From: Candidatus Pelagibacter communis
GTDB lineage: Bacteria > Pseudomonadota > Alphaproteobacteria > Pelagibacterales > Pelagibacteraceae
Direction: 5' to 3'
DNA: 64,000 nucleotides
Assembly: GCF_001179845.1 (NCBI RefSeq)
Contig: NZ_CVSB01000029.1
Coordinates: forward strand, 1 to 64,000
Both the position numbers and the translations under genes were made by a program. Positions 39,347 to 47,885 of the stretch are shown here, one piece after another. Numbering within the stretch: the first letter of the stretch is position 1; every line of letters starts with the position of its first letter. The notes below the pieces were generated by a model. It was given only the letters and a program-made list of their open reading frames with translations, was not told the DNA's origin and searched no databases.

Positions 39347-40726
39347 TCTTTTTGTTACTTCCTCTTTTCCCAGAGAAATAATTATATCATATATTCCAGG
39401 TCCAAATTTTGAACCTGTTAAAGCAATTCTTAAAGGTTGTCCTACACCCTTAAAATTTGTATCGTTTGATTTAATTAAATCATTTACAATAGGCTCTAAT
39501 GTTTCTTTGCTAATTTTATCAACGGCAGTAAATTTAGTAGCGAAATTGGAAATAACTTTTTTTGCCTTTTCATCAATTAGTTTAATATCGTCCTGATTAA
39601 ACTTCACTTCATCTACCATAATATACTGCCCATTATTAAATATATCTTCTAATGTTTTGGCCTTGTTCTTTAAGAAAGTTAGAGATTTTTTTATGTTATC
39701 TTTTTTATCTGGTTTAATTTCACTTTTATATAATTTGCAATATTCAGTAAATTGATTGAATAAGTCATTTTCATCAATATTTTTAATGTAATGCTCATTC
39801 ATTGATAAAATTCTACTCATATCTAACTTAGATGGTGACTTTCCTATACCTTCTATGTTGAAGTGCTTAATACTTTCATCTAAAGTAAAGATTTCCTTAT
39901 CCTCATAAGACCAACCTAATCTAAGTAAATAATTTCTTAATGCATCAGGCATTATGCCGATTTTAGAATAATCATCTAATGTTGATGCATTATCTCTTTT
40001 TGATAATTTTTTACCTTCTATTGTATGAATAAGGGGTACATGGGCAAACTTTGGTAAATCCCATTTCATTGCTTCATAAATTTGCATTTGTTTAAATGTA
40101 TTAATTTTATGATCATCTCCTCTAATTATATGTGTCATTTTCATTTGATGATCATCTACAGTCGCAGATAAATTATATGTTGGTGAACCATCATTTCTTA
40201 AGATTATAAAATCTTCAATTGTACCGTTTTCAATTTCAACATCACCTTGAACCAAATCTTTAAGTATTGTTGATCCTTCTATTTTACTTTTAAATCTTAT
40301 TACTGGTTTTATACCTTCAGGAGCATTAGTTTCTGGTATATCTCTCCATTTTCTATTGTAGATATACGGAAGTTTTTTTTGTCTAGCTCTTTTCTTTTGC
40401 TCTTCTATTTCTTCTGCAGAGCAATAACATTTATATGCATTTCCATTTTTAAGTAATTCATTTGCAACTTTAATATGATCATTTATTTTACTTGATTGAA
40501 TGTATTCATCACCATCATATTCAATACCAAGCCATTTTAAAGAATTAATAATCTGTTTTTTATGTTCGTCTTTAGATCTTTCTTTATCAGTATCTTCAAT
40601 TCTTAGGTGAAATGTTCCTTTTTGATTTTTAGAGAATAACCAATTAAATAAGGCGGTTCTGACCCCTCCAATATGAAGAGCTCCAGTAGGAGATGGTGCA
40701 AATCGTGTTGCTACTTTAGACATCAA
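39323..40726 (-). CDS. gltX: Glutamyl-tRNA synthetase
   Basis: Class I synthetase that charges tRNA-Glu. The HIGH-type motif is in RFAPSPTGALHIGGVRTALFNW, and the KMSKS-type motif is GKKLSKRD near residue 238. The 467-aa length fits the discriminating or non-discriminating bacterial type. No GatCAB genes are in the window to settle which. Two adjacent ATGs begin the frame; the second would serve equally. It follows lexA by 19 nt on the minus strand. Confidence 0.96.
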   Translation of the reverse strand: MMSKVATRFAPSPTGALHIGGVRTALFNWLFSKNQKGTFHLRIEDTDKERSKDEHKKQIINSLKWLGIEYDGDEYIQSSKINDHIKVANELLKNGNAYKCYCSAEEIEEQKKRARQKKLPYIYNRKWRDIPETNAPEGIKPVIRFKSKIEGSTILKDLVQGDVEIENGTIEDFIILRNDGSPTYNLSATVDDHQMKMTHIIRGDDHKINTFKQMQIYEAMKWDLPKFAHVPLIHTIEGKKLSKRDNASTLDDYSKIGIMPDALRNYLLRLGWSYEDKEIFTLDESIKHFNIEGIGKSPSKLDMSRILSMNEHYIKNIDENDLFNQFTEYCKLYKSEIKPDKKDNIKKSLTFLKNKAKTLEDIFNNGQYIMVDEVKFNQDDIKLIDEKAKKVISNFATKFTAVDKISKETLEPIVNDLIKSNDTNFKGVGQPLRIALTGSKFGPGIYDIIISLGKEEVTKRLTNKIII

Positions 40727-40745
40727 TGTTGTTTAGACTATTTTT

Positions 40746-41423
40746 TTAGAAGTTTCTATATAAAGATACTAAAACTCCTTGAACTTTTACTCTATCAGGT
40801 CCAAAAATCTTAGTTTCATAGTTTCTATTGGCACTTTCAAGGGCTACAACTTTGCCTTTTTTTCGAATTCTTTTTAACATAGCCTCATGCTCATCAATCA
40901 ATGCTACAACAATTTTACCATTATCGGCTGTATCAGTTCTTTTTATAATAACTGTATCACCTTCATGAATACCTGCGTCTATCATAGAGTCACCTTGAAC
41001 TTTCAATCCAAAGTAATCTCCATTTTTTTCTAAATTATTTGGCAGGGGAATTCTTGAAACTTCATTTTGTATTGCTTCAACAGGCGTTCCCGCAGCAATT
41101 TTTCCAAGAACTGGTACTTCTATTTCATCAGAATTAGTTTGCTCTTCATCTAATCCACCTTTAATTACACTTGGTGAAAAGCTATTATAAATATCATTTG
41201 CAGAAGCGGTTTCTGGTAATTTAATTACCTCTAATGCTCTTGCTTTGTGAGCTAATCTTTTAATAAAACCTCTTTCCTCTAAAGCACTAATCAACCTGTG
41301 AATACCTGATTTAGATTTCAAATTAAGAGACTGTTTCATCTCTTCATAAGAAGGAGAGACGCCAGAACTTCTCAACTTCTTGTTGATAAATAAAAGCAGG
41401 TTTTTTTGTTTTTTTGTAAGCAT
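40746..41423 (-). CDS. lexA: LexA SOS repressor
   Basis: Represses DNA-damage response genes and cleaves itself when RecA is activated. The 225-aa protein has an N-terminal winged-helix DNA-binding domain (residues 1-65). The self-cleavage site is Ala111-Gly112 in KIAAGTPVE. The catalytic dyad is Ser146 (QGDSMIDAG) and Lys184 (EAMLKR). A putative SOS box lies 25 nt before the start, so the gene is probably autoregulated. It is followed by gltX, which may be read from the same promoter. Confidence 0.97.
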   Translation of the reverse strand: MLTKKQKNLLLFINKKLRSSGVSPSYEEMKQSLNLKSKSGIHRLISALEERGFIKRLAHKARALEVIKLPETASANDIYNSFSPSVIKGGLDEEQTNSDEIEVPVLGKIAAGTPVEAIQNEVSRIPLPNNLEKNGDYFGLKVQGDSMIDAGIHEGDTVIIKRTDTADNGKIVVALIDEHEAMLKRIRKKGKVVALESANRNYETKIFGPDRVKVQGVLVSLYRNF

Positions 41424-41447
41424 AAGAACAAATATCGTACAAATAAT

Positions 41448-41462
41448 GTTCTATAAAAGTTC
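41448..41462 (-). promoter_or_regulatory. Putative alphaproteobacterial SOS (LexA) box
   Basis: The sequence is GTTC-N7-GTTC on the + strand (GAAC-N7-GAAC on the lexA strand), the exact direct-repeat form known for LexA in alphaproteobacteria. It lies in the 89-nt gap between trpC and lexA and overlaps a possible -10 (TATAGA on the minus strand). A further GAAC occurs at 41426-41429 and forms an AGAACA...TGTTCT inverted pair with the box. Confidence 0.8.
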
Positions 41463-41512
41463 TTCTAAATTAACAATACTAAAAAAAACTAATAAAATAG
41501 GGCTTTATTTGA

Positions 41513-42304
41513 CTATAAAACTGAAAAAATAGAATTTTCATCTAAGTTTTTCAAAAGTGATTCACCAATCAAAAAAGTGTTAATTGATGTTTTGTTCTTT
41601 AGATCTAATAACTCTTCTTTATTTTTGATACCACTTTCAGATATTAATGGACCTTTATGATTTTTTACAACATCATAAATATCATAAGTTGTATTTATAT
41701 CGGTTTTAAGTGTTTTCAAATTTCTATTGTTTATTCCAATTAATGCATTTTTAAAATTTAAAGCTTTTTTTGCTTCTTCTACTGTATGAACCTCAACAAT
41801 AACCGACATATTATATTTCATAGCTTCATCGTATAATTCATAAGCAAGATCATCCGAAACCCCAGCCAAAATAACTAAAATAGCATCAGCGCCATAACTT
41901 TTTGCCAAAGGTATTTGAAATTTATCGATAAAAAAATCCTTACACAATACAGGTAAATTTATTTTATCTTTTATTTTGCTTATGTGAATTAAATTTCCTA
42001 AAAAATAATCTTCTTCTGTTAAAACTGAAAGGCAAGTTGCTTTATTATTTAAATAAATCTGAGCAATATCTACAGGATTATAATCATCAATTATTATACC
42101 TGCGGAAGGACTTGCTTTTTTAATTTCAGTAATAATTGAAGTTTTATTATTTTTTATATTATTTTCTATTTTCTCTTTAAAATTAATATATCTGTTGTTT
42201 CTATTAATCAACTCATCCAAAGTTTTAAGATCTAAGGATTTTTTTAATTTATCAACTTTTTCAATTTTTTTTTGAATGATATTTTGAAGTATATTTTCAG
42301 ACAT
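41513..42304 (-). CDS. trpC: Indole-3-glycerol phosphate synthase
   Basis: Converts carboxyphenylaminodeoxyribulose phosphate to indole-3-glycerol phosphate in tryptophan synthesis. The TIM-barrel motifs are visible: TEIKKASPSAGII near residue 57, LCKDFFIDKFQI with the catalytic Lys, LIGINNRNLKT and ISESGI. 263 aa, monofunctional (no TrpF fusion). It overlaps trpD by 8 nt. Confidence 0.96.
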   Translation of the reverse strand: MSENILQNIIQKKIEKVDKLKKSLDLKTLDELINRNNRYINFKEKIENNIKNNKTSIITEIKKASPSAGIIIDDYNPVDIAQIYLNNKATCLSVLTEEDYFLGNLIHISKIKDKINLPVLCKDFFIDKFQIPLAKSYGADAILVILAGVSDDLAYELYDEAMKYNMSVIVEVHTVEEAKKALNFKNALIGINNRNLKTLKTDINTTYDIYDVVKNHKGPLISESGIKNKEELLDLKNKTSINTFLIGESLLKNLDENSIFSVL

Positions 42305-43289
42305 TTTGAATTTTTTTTAGATGTAAAAAGCTTTTTCCAGAAAGGATAAATTCTCTTGTGTGATGATAAGCTTCAGAAAAGTCAGAAAATTTTTCTCCAA
42401 CAATTAAACCTGCTGCAGCATTTAAACAAACTGCTTTTGAAAAATCATTATCTTCACCTTTAAATATTTCAATCATCTTATTAGCATTAAATTTTGCATC
42501 ATTACCCACTAAATTTTTAAAATTATCTGCATTAACTCCTAAGGAATTTGGATCTATTTTTATTTCAGATATTTGACCATCTTTTAATTGAATAACATTA
42601 GTTTTTGCATATGGAGATATTTCGTCCAATCCATCTTCACTATTAACTATCCAAGCAAATTTTAAATTTAAATTTTTAAGTCCTTCTGCAAAAATTTTTA
42701 ATAATTTTTTATCAAAAACACCAACAACTTGTCTTTCTACTAGAGCTGGATTGCTTAATGGACCAATCATATTAAAAATTGTTCTTTTTCCAATTTTCTT
42801 TCTAACAGGACCAACAAATCTCATTGCACTATGATAATTTGGTGCAAACATAAAACCAAAATTATTGGTATTAATTTCTTTTTCAATATCCGCAGGCTCT
42901 AAATCAATTTTAATTTTAAGAGCTTCTAAAACATCACCAGATCCACACTTTGAAGAAACAGCTTTATTTCCATGTTTAGCTACTTTTATATCCATACTAG
43001 CTAAAAGTAGTGCAGAAGCTGTTGAAATATTAAGTGTGTTCATTCCGTCACCACCTGTTCCACAAGTATCAATACAATCACTTATATTCACTCTTTTTGA
43101 TTTATCTCTTAACACAAAAACACCACCAGCTATTTCGTCTGCAACTTCACCTTTTTCAGATAACAGTGTTAAAAAGTTAAAAATTTGTTCATCACTGGCT
43201 TTTCCTGTCATTAAAATTTCAAATGCAGACTTACTTTCTTCAAAAGTTAAATTTTGTTTATTATTTAATTTTTCTAAAATTTTATCCAT
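42297..43289 (-). CDS. trpD: Anthranilate phosphoribosyltransferase
   Basis: Second step of tryptophan synthesis. The PRPP-binding glycine-rich motif DTCGTGGDGMNTLNISTA lies near residue 80, with KHGNKAVSSKCGSGDVLEAL after it and the FAPNYHSAMRFVGPVRK stretch. 330 aa. It is monofunctional, with TrpG encoded separately 4 nt upstream. Confidence 0.96.
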   Translation of the reverse strand: MDKILEKLNNKQNLTFEESKSAFEILMTGKASDEQIFNFLTLLSEKGEVADEIAGGVFVLRDKSKRVNISDCIDTCGTGGDGMNTLNISTASALLLASMDIKVAKHGNKAVSSKCGSGDVLEALKIKIDLEPADIEKEINTNNFGFMFAPNYHSAMRFVGPVRKKIGKRTIFNMIGPLSNPALVERQVVGVFDKKLLKIFAEGLKNLNLKFAWIVNSEDGLDEISPYAKTNVIQLKDGQISEIKIDPNSLGVNADNFKNLVGNDAKFNANKMIEIFKGEDNDFSKAVCLNAAAGLIVGEKFSDFSEAYHHTREFILSGKSFLHLKKIQNV

Positions 43290-43293
43290 AAAT

Positions 43294-43860
43294 TTAATAA
43301 TTTATAAAATTTTTTAGTATTTTAATCCCAAATTTAGTTTTAATACTTTCAGGATGAAATTGTACACCATGAATATTGAATTTTTTATGTTGAACACCCA
43401 TTATTACTCCATTTTCTGTTTCTGCTGTGATTGTTAGCTCTTGAGAAAGAGTTTTTTTATCAATTACTAAGCTGTGGTATCTAGTAGCTTCAAAAGTACT
43501 TGGAAGATTTTTAAGAATACCAATTTTTTTTGATTTTATTTTACTTGTTTTTCCATGCATTAATTTCTTAGCTTGGACAATCCTTGACCCAAAAACTTGA
43601 CCAATAATTTGATGTCCTAGACAAACTCCCAAAAAAGGTATTTCCTTATGCAAAGATTTTAAAATATTAACACAGTTTCCTGATTGATTTGGATTACCTG
43701 GTCCAGGTGAAATTACTATTTTATCATATTTCTTTTTTATAATTTCTTTTGAATTAATTTTATCGTTTCTAACGACATCAACGGTTGTGTTTAATGAGGA
43801 AATATAGTGATACAAATTAAAAGTAAAACTATCGTAATTATCTATTAATAATATTTTCAT
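43294..43860 (-). CDS. trpG: Anthranilate synthase component II (glutamine amidotransferase)
   Basis: Releases ammonia from glutamine for TrpE. The class I amidotransferase triad is visible: Cys in LGVCLGHQIIG near residue 79, and His-x-Glu in VQFHPESIKT near residue 170. The N-terminus LLIDNYDSFTFNL is typical. 188 aa. The same subunit could also serve PabB in folate synthesis; no pabB is in the window. It overlaps trpE by one base. Confidence 0.95.
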   Translation of the reverse strand: MKILLIDNYDSFTFNLYHYISSLNTTVDVVRNDKINSKEIIKKKYDKIVISPGPGNPNQSGNCVNILKSLHKEIPFLGVCLGHQIIGQVFGSRIVQAKKLMHGKTSKIKSKKIGILKNLPSTFEATRYHSLVIDKKTLSQELTITAETENGVIMGVQHKKFNIHGVQFHPESIKTKFGIKILKNFINY

Positions 43861-45320
43861 TATCTTAAGGCATTAATTAAAGCTTTAGCTTTATTAACTG
43901 TTTCCTCATATTCATTTTTAGGTTTACTATCCGCAACTATACCTGCACCTGCTTGTACATAAAATTTTTTATTTTTAGCAACAGCAGTTCTTAAGGCTAT
44001 GCACGTATCAAATTCTCCATTTGCTGAAAAATATCCGATTCCACCTGCATATACTTTTCTTTTTGTTGTTTCTAATTCATCTATAATTTCCATAGCTCTA
44101 ATTTTTGGAGCTCCAGATACAGTACCTGCTGGAAAACCAGCCAAGAGCGATTTAAATTTTGAAAATTTTTTATTATATTCCCCAATTACATTTGAAACTA
44201 TATGCATAACATGAGAATATCTTTCAATAATGAAGCTTTCTGTAACTTTTACTGAATTTATCTTTGAGACTTTACCAGCATCATTTCTACCTAAATCAAG
44301 AAGCATCAAATGCTCTGAAAGCTCTTTTTTATCTTTAAGTAAGTCTCTTTCATAAAAAAGATCTTCTTTTTTAGTTTTACCCCTTGGTCTAGTTCCTGCA
44401 ATTGGTCTTACAGTAATTTTATTATCCCTAAGCCTTACAAGTATTTCAGGACTTGCACCAATTATTTGAAAATCCACAAAATTGAAGAAAAACATAAAAG
44501 GAGAAGGGTTTGTTGCTCTAAGTTTTTTATAAATATCTAATGGTTTTTTTGTTAATTTTGCCTCAAATCTTTGGCTTAAAACAACCTGAAATATATCTCC
44601 TAATTTTATATATTTTTTTGCCTTACTAACCATTGATAAAAATTTATTTTTTGAAGTGTTAGATTTAACTTTTATATTTTTCGATTTTTGAATTATTTTT
44701 TTGTCAATATTTTTAATTGATGACTGAATAAGTAATTTAAATAAATCAGATTTTACTGCTTCATATTTATTTTTATAGCTTGTAATTTTTTCATCTTTAA
44801 AAATGTTAGAAATATAAAATATTTCTTTTTTTAAATTGTCATGAATGACTAAGGTTCTTGGACGAAGAAGTCTCACATCAGGTAAATTGAGATCATTTTT
44901 ACAATTATTTGGAATTTTTTCTATGTATCTGATTGAATCATAAGAAAAATACCCAGAGATTAATGAGCAAATGTTAGGTAAATTTTTAGGAGTTTCAAAC
45001 TTGAAATCTTCAATAATTTTTTCAATTAATTTTTCTGGTTTATCATTTAATTTTCTTTTTTTATTTTTTTGAATTAGATAAGAATTATTATTATTAAATT
45101 CCCAAATTTTATCAGGATTTTTACCAAATATTGTATATCTACCTTTGATTTTACCTTTTTCTACAGACTCAAATATAAAACTATTTTTTTCCTCTAGGAA
45201 ATTATCTATTAAGTTTAATATTTGCTCATCATTTTTTACTTTCTTTTTAGTAAAGATGATTTGATTTTTTTTGCTTCTGTGTCGAAACTTAAAATCTTTG
45301 AAGCTTCGATTAATAATCAT
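43860..45320 (-). CDS. trpE: Anthranilate synthase component I
   Basis: Makes anthranilate from chorismate, the committed step of tryptophan synthesis. The chorismate-binding core includes IGASPEILVRLRDNKITVRPIAGTRPRG-type sequence (about residues 290-320), LLDLGRNDAGKVS, ERYSHVMHIVSNV, and the FPAGTVSGAPKIRAMEII loop. 486 aa. It begins 4 nt inside the end of the PpiD-like gene, so there is no room for a leader peptide attenuator directly before it. Confidence 0.96.
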   Translation of the reverse strand: MIINRSFKDFKFRHRSKKNQIIFTKKKVKNDEQILNLIDNFLEEKNSFIFESVEKGKIKGRYTIFGKNPDKIWEFNNNNSYLIQKNKKRKLNDKPEKLIEKIIEDFKFETPKNLPNICSLISGYFSYDSIRYIEKIPNNCKNDLNLPDVRLLRPRTLVIHDNLKKEIFYISNIFKDEKITSYKNKYEAVKSDLFKLLIQSSIKNIDKKIIQKSKNIKVKSNTSKNKFLSMVSKAKKYIKLGDIFQVVLSQRFEAKLTKKPLDIYKKLRATNPSPFMFFFNFVDFQIIGASPEILVRLRDNKITVRPIAGTRPRGKTKKEDLFYERDLLKDKKELSEHLMLLDLGRNDAGKVSKINSVKVTESFIIERYSHVMHIVSNVIGEYNKKFSKFKSLLAGFPAGTVSGAPKIRAMEIIDELETTKRKVYAGGIGYFSANGEFDTCIALRTAVAKNKKFYVQAGAGIVADSKPKNEYEETVNKAKALINALR

Positions 45321-46738
45321 TTGAAATAATTTTTAACTCTATCGATAGTTTTTTGATTTAACTGTATTTTATATTTGCTAGTTAGCAATTGATCATAAGC
45401 AGCTAAAATACTTTTTCTTGTATTGGTAAATTCACTATTTACAAAATTCTTATAATCTTCACCTTCTTTGTTTAGTAAATTTTTATTAGAGCCTGTAATT
45501 TTTACTAAATAAATCTTGTTTTCACCATTGTTTACTAAAGTAAAAGAATTGACTGGTAATGAGTAAAGCATTTTTACAGAATTTGTCTCAAAAACTTTGT
45601 TGTCGTTAATAGAGCTAATTGACATGTATTCTTTGTCAAAATTACTTAACTCATCAAATTTTGTGTTATTGAATTTATTATTTTGAATTTCTTCTAAAAT
45701 TTTTCTGTTATAATCAAATTTTCCTTTTTGATAAATTAATTCAGCTATTTCACTTTTGATTATTTCATCATCTAAATCTGGAGATAAATCATATTTTTCA
45801 TCTATATTATAAAGTAAAAAATTATCACCACTCTCAATCAAATCTAATTTCGATTCTTTTTTTGAATAAATTAATTCTTCATTAACTTGTTCACTTGAGC
45901 TAGGTGCAAATTTAGAAATATCTATAATATTTACATTAATATTTTCCAGAATATTTTCAAAACTCTTACCTTGTGAAATTTTGTTTTCAATTTCATCAAT
46001 TTCATCAAAAAAGTCTTGATTAAATTCTTCAATACCAATCAAATTTTTAGGATTTAAAACAACGTATCTAAAATCAATGTATTCTCTTTTTAATTGGTCT
46101 TTATTTTCCTCTATGAATACTTTTATTTCATCATCTGTATAATCTGACTTTAGTTTATATAGATTTTCCATATCGAAGTATTCAATATCTAAAGATCTAT
46201 TATTTTCTTCAAATTTCTTATCAATTATAAATTTTGGTGTAATAGTTCCAGCTCCAATAAAATCAAATAGATGTTTTTGTAATTCTCTATTTTTTAATTT
46301 TAATTCAAACATTGGTGCAGACATATTGTTTGATAATAAAAACTTTTCATACTTAACTCTTTCAAATTTACCATTTTCATCATGAAAGTTTTTATTCTCT
46401 TTAATATTTTTAAGTATTGTTTTTTCATTAATTAAAATATTAAAATCCTTAATCTCTAGATTAATAAGTGTCGTTGATATAAGTCCCGATAATAGTTCCT
46501 CTATAATATTGTTATCTAAATTATTTCTAATTACATCTGCTGAAATTCCACTTTGATTAACGTAATCCATAAAATCCTGAGTGGTGACATTTGATTTATT
46601 TATTTTTGCAATATTGTTCTGATTATTTGTACTAAATCCACCACCAAAACCACCAAAGCCAAACGCAATAATAATTATAACAATTAGCACCAATCCACCA
46701 AATTGTTTCCAGCCTAAGTTTTTTAATTTTTCAATCAT
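45317..46738 (-). CDS. PpiD/SurA_N-type membrane-anchored periplasmic folding factor
   Basis: A short cytoplasmic start and one membrane helix (about residues 14-33, followed by a Gly-rich GFGGFGGGF stretch) anchor a large periplasmic domain. Residues about 40-165 resemble the SurA_N-type chaperone domain of PpiD. At 473 aa it is well below E. coli PpiD (623 aa). I cannot find the parvulin domain motifs (the GGDLGWF-like stretch), so prolyl-isomerase activity is doubtful. It lies directly upstream of trpE and divergent from tpiA, as ppiD does in many alphaproteobacteria. Confidence 0.75.
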   Translation of the reverse strand: MIEKLKNLGWKQFGGLVLIVIIIIAFGFGGFGGGFSTNNQNNIAKINKSNVTTQDFMDYVNQSGISADVIRNNLDNNIIEELLSGLISTTLINLEIKDFNILINEKTILKNIKENKNFHDENGKFERVKYEKFLLSNNMSAPMFELKLKNRELQKHLFDFIGAGTITPKFIIDKKFEENNRSLDIEYFDMENLYKLKSDYTDDEIKVFIEENKDQLKREYIDFRYVVLNPKNLIGIEEFNQDFFDEIDEIENKISQGKSFENILENINVNIIDISKFAPSSSEQVNEELIYSKKESKLDLIESGDNFLLYNIDEKYDLSPDLDDEIIKSEIAELIYQKGKFDYNRKILEEIQNNKFNNTKFDELSNFDKEYMSISSINDNKVFETNSVKMLYSLPVNSFTLVNNGENKIYLVKITGSNKNLLNKEGEDYKNFVNSEFTNTRKSILAAYDQLLTSKYKIQLNQKTIDRVKNYFK

Positions 46739-46794
46739 TGCGTTATAAATTTATTGATCTGTAAAAAACAAATCTATAGATTAAAAAGTCAATT

Positions 46795-47535
46795 ATGACA
46801 AATAAATATATGTATTTTGTAGCTAATTGGAAAATGTTTGGTGATTTAAGAACTCTAAATTTACTTGATAAAGTAATAAAGTTTTCGAAGACTAATAAAA
46901 AACATAAGTTTAAAATAGTTTATTGTCCACCAAATACATTAATTCGACCTTTGTCGAGAAGGCTTAAAAAAACCAAAATTGAAGTTGGTGCTCAAAATTG
47001 TCATCATAGTTATGAATATGGTGCACATACAGGTCAAGTAAATTCTAGTATGCTCAAAAATGTTGGAGCAAAGTATGTTATTTTAGGTCATTCAGAAAAT
47101 AGACAACTAGGCGAAACAGATAATTTAATTAATTTAAAAATTAAAAGTGCGATTAAGTCAGGTCTAAAAATTATATTTTGTATTGGTGAAACTTTAAAAG
47201 AAAGAAGAACTAAAAAAACAAATCAAGTTTTAAAAAGACAAATTGAAAAAGGATTAAAATCAATAAAAAATAAATCTAAAATTATTATAGCTTATGAACC
47301 AGTATGGTCTATAGGTACAGGAGTAATTCCAAAAGAGGCAGCTTTAATTCAAGCTATTTCATTTATTAAAAGTAGATTTGTAAAAAAATATCCTAAAATT
47401 TTATATGGTGGATCTGTGAATGCTAATAACGCTGATAAATTAAAAAAAATTCCCAACATTGATGGTTTTTTGATTGGTGGAGCATCACAGAGTCCAAAAA
47501 AATTTATTGATATAATTCAAAAAACCATTATTTAG
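46795..47535 (+). CDS. tpiA: Triosephosphate isomerase
   Basis: Interconverts dihydroxyacetone phosphate and glyceraldehyde 3-phosphate. Catalytic residues seen: Lys in VANWKMFG near residue 12, His in LGHSENR, and Glu in IAYEPVWSIGTG near residue 165. The phosphate-binding end LYGGSVNANN and FLIGGASQ are present. 246 aa. It is divergent from the PpiD-like gene across 56 nt, which must hold both promoters. Confidence 0.96.
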   Translation: MTNKYMYFVANWKMFGDLRTLNLLDKVIKFSKTNKKHKFKIVYCPPNTLIRPLSRRLKKTKIEVGAQNCHHSYEYGAHTGQVNSSMLKNVGAKYVILGHSENRQLGETDNLINLKIKSAIKSGLKIIFCIGETLKERRTKKTNQVLKRQIEKGLKSIKNKSKIIIAYEPVWSIGTGVIPKEAALIQAISFIKSRFVKKYPKILYGGSVNANNADKLKKIPNIDGFLIGGASQSPKKFIDIIQKTII

Positions 47536-47541
47536 ATCCAC

Positions 47542-47841
47542 ATGGAAACTTTATTACTAGTAATTAACATCATACTAGCAGTTATTTTAGTTCTTTTGGT
47601 ATTATTGCAAAAATCAGAAGGTGGAGCTCTTGGTATCGGAGTTTCTCAAGAAAATTTCATGTTATCTAGGTCAGCAGGAAGCTTTATGACAAAAGCCACA
47701 GCGATTGTAGCAACACTTTTTATTATCTGTAGTTTGGCTCTTACAATAATTTCTAGAGCAGAACTTACTCCTACAGGTTCAGTATTAGATACTATTGAGG
47801 AAAAAACTGAAGACACACCATCAATTCCAGAAAATAATTAA
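47542..47841 (+). CDS. secG: SecG, preprotein translocase subunit
   Basis: Small accessory subunit of the SecYEG channel in the inner membrane. The 99-aa protein has two membrane helices (about residues 3-22 and 53-72) flanking the conserved loop LVLLQKSEGGALGIG and SRSAGSFMTKAT. The hydrophilic C-terminal tail is variable in the family. It lies 6 nt after tpiA, in the common tpiA-secG-pyrG order. Confidence 0.94.
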   Translation: METLLLVINIILAVILVLLVLLQKSEGGALGIGVSQENFMLSRSAGSFMTKATAIVATLFIICSLALTIISRAELTPTGSVLDTIEEKTEDTPSIPENN

Positions 47842-47848
47842 TTAATCC

Positions 47849-47877
47849 TTTTCAATTCATTTTTTATTCGCTATAAG
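47849..47877 (+). promoter_or_regulatory. Weak candidate promoter for pyrG
   Basis: In the 44-nt gap between secG and pyrG, TATAAG (47872-47877) could be a -10 element. TTTTCA (47849-47854) lies 17 nt upstream as a poor -35. Transcription from it would begin a few bases before the ATG and give an almost leaderless mRNA. The matches are weak in this AT-rich setting. Confidence 0.25.
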
Positions 47878-47885
47878 ATACTTCC

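Noticed and set aside
42865-43317. 150-codon + strand frame antisense to trpD
   Set aside because: It mirrors the conserved trpD coding sequence; its Ser/Ile/Phe-rich composition is what antisense reading of AT-rich genes gives. No start signal or family resemblance.
45321-45420. Leader peptide or attenuator for the trp genes
   Set aside because: trpE overlaps the preceding coding sequence, and no short Trp-rich frame with paired hairpins is possible there.
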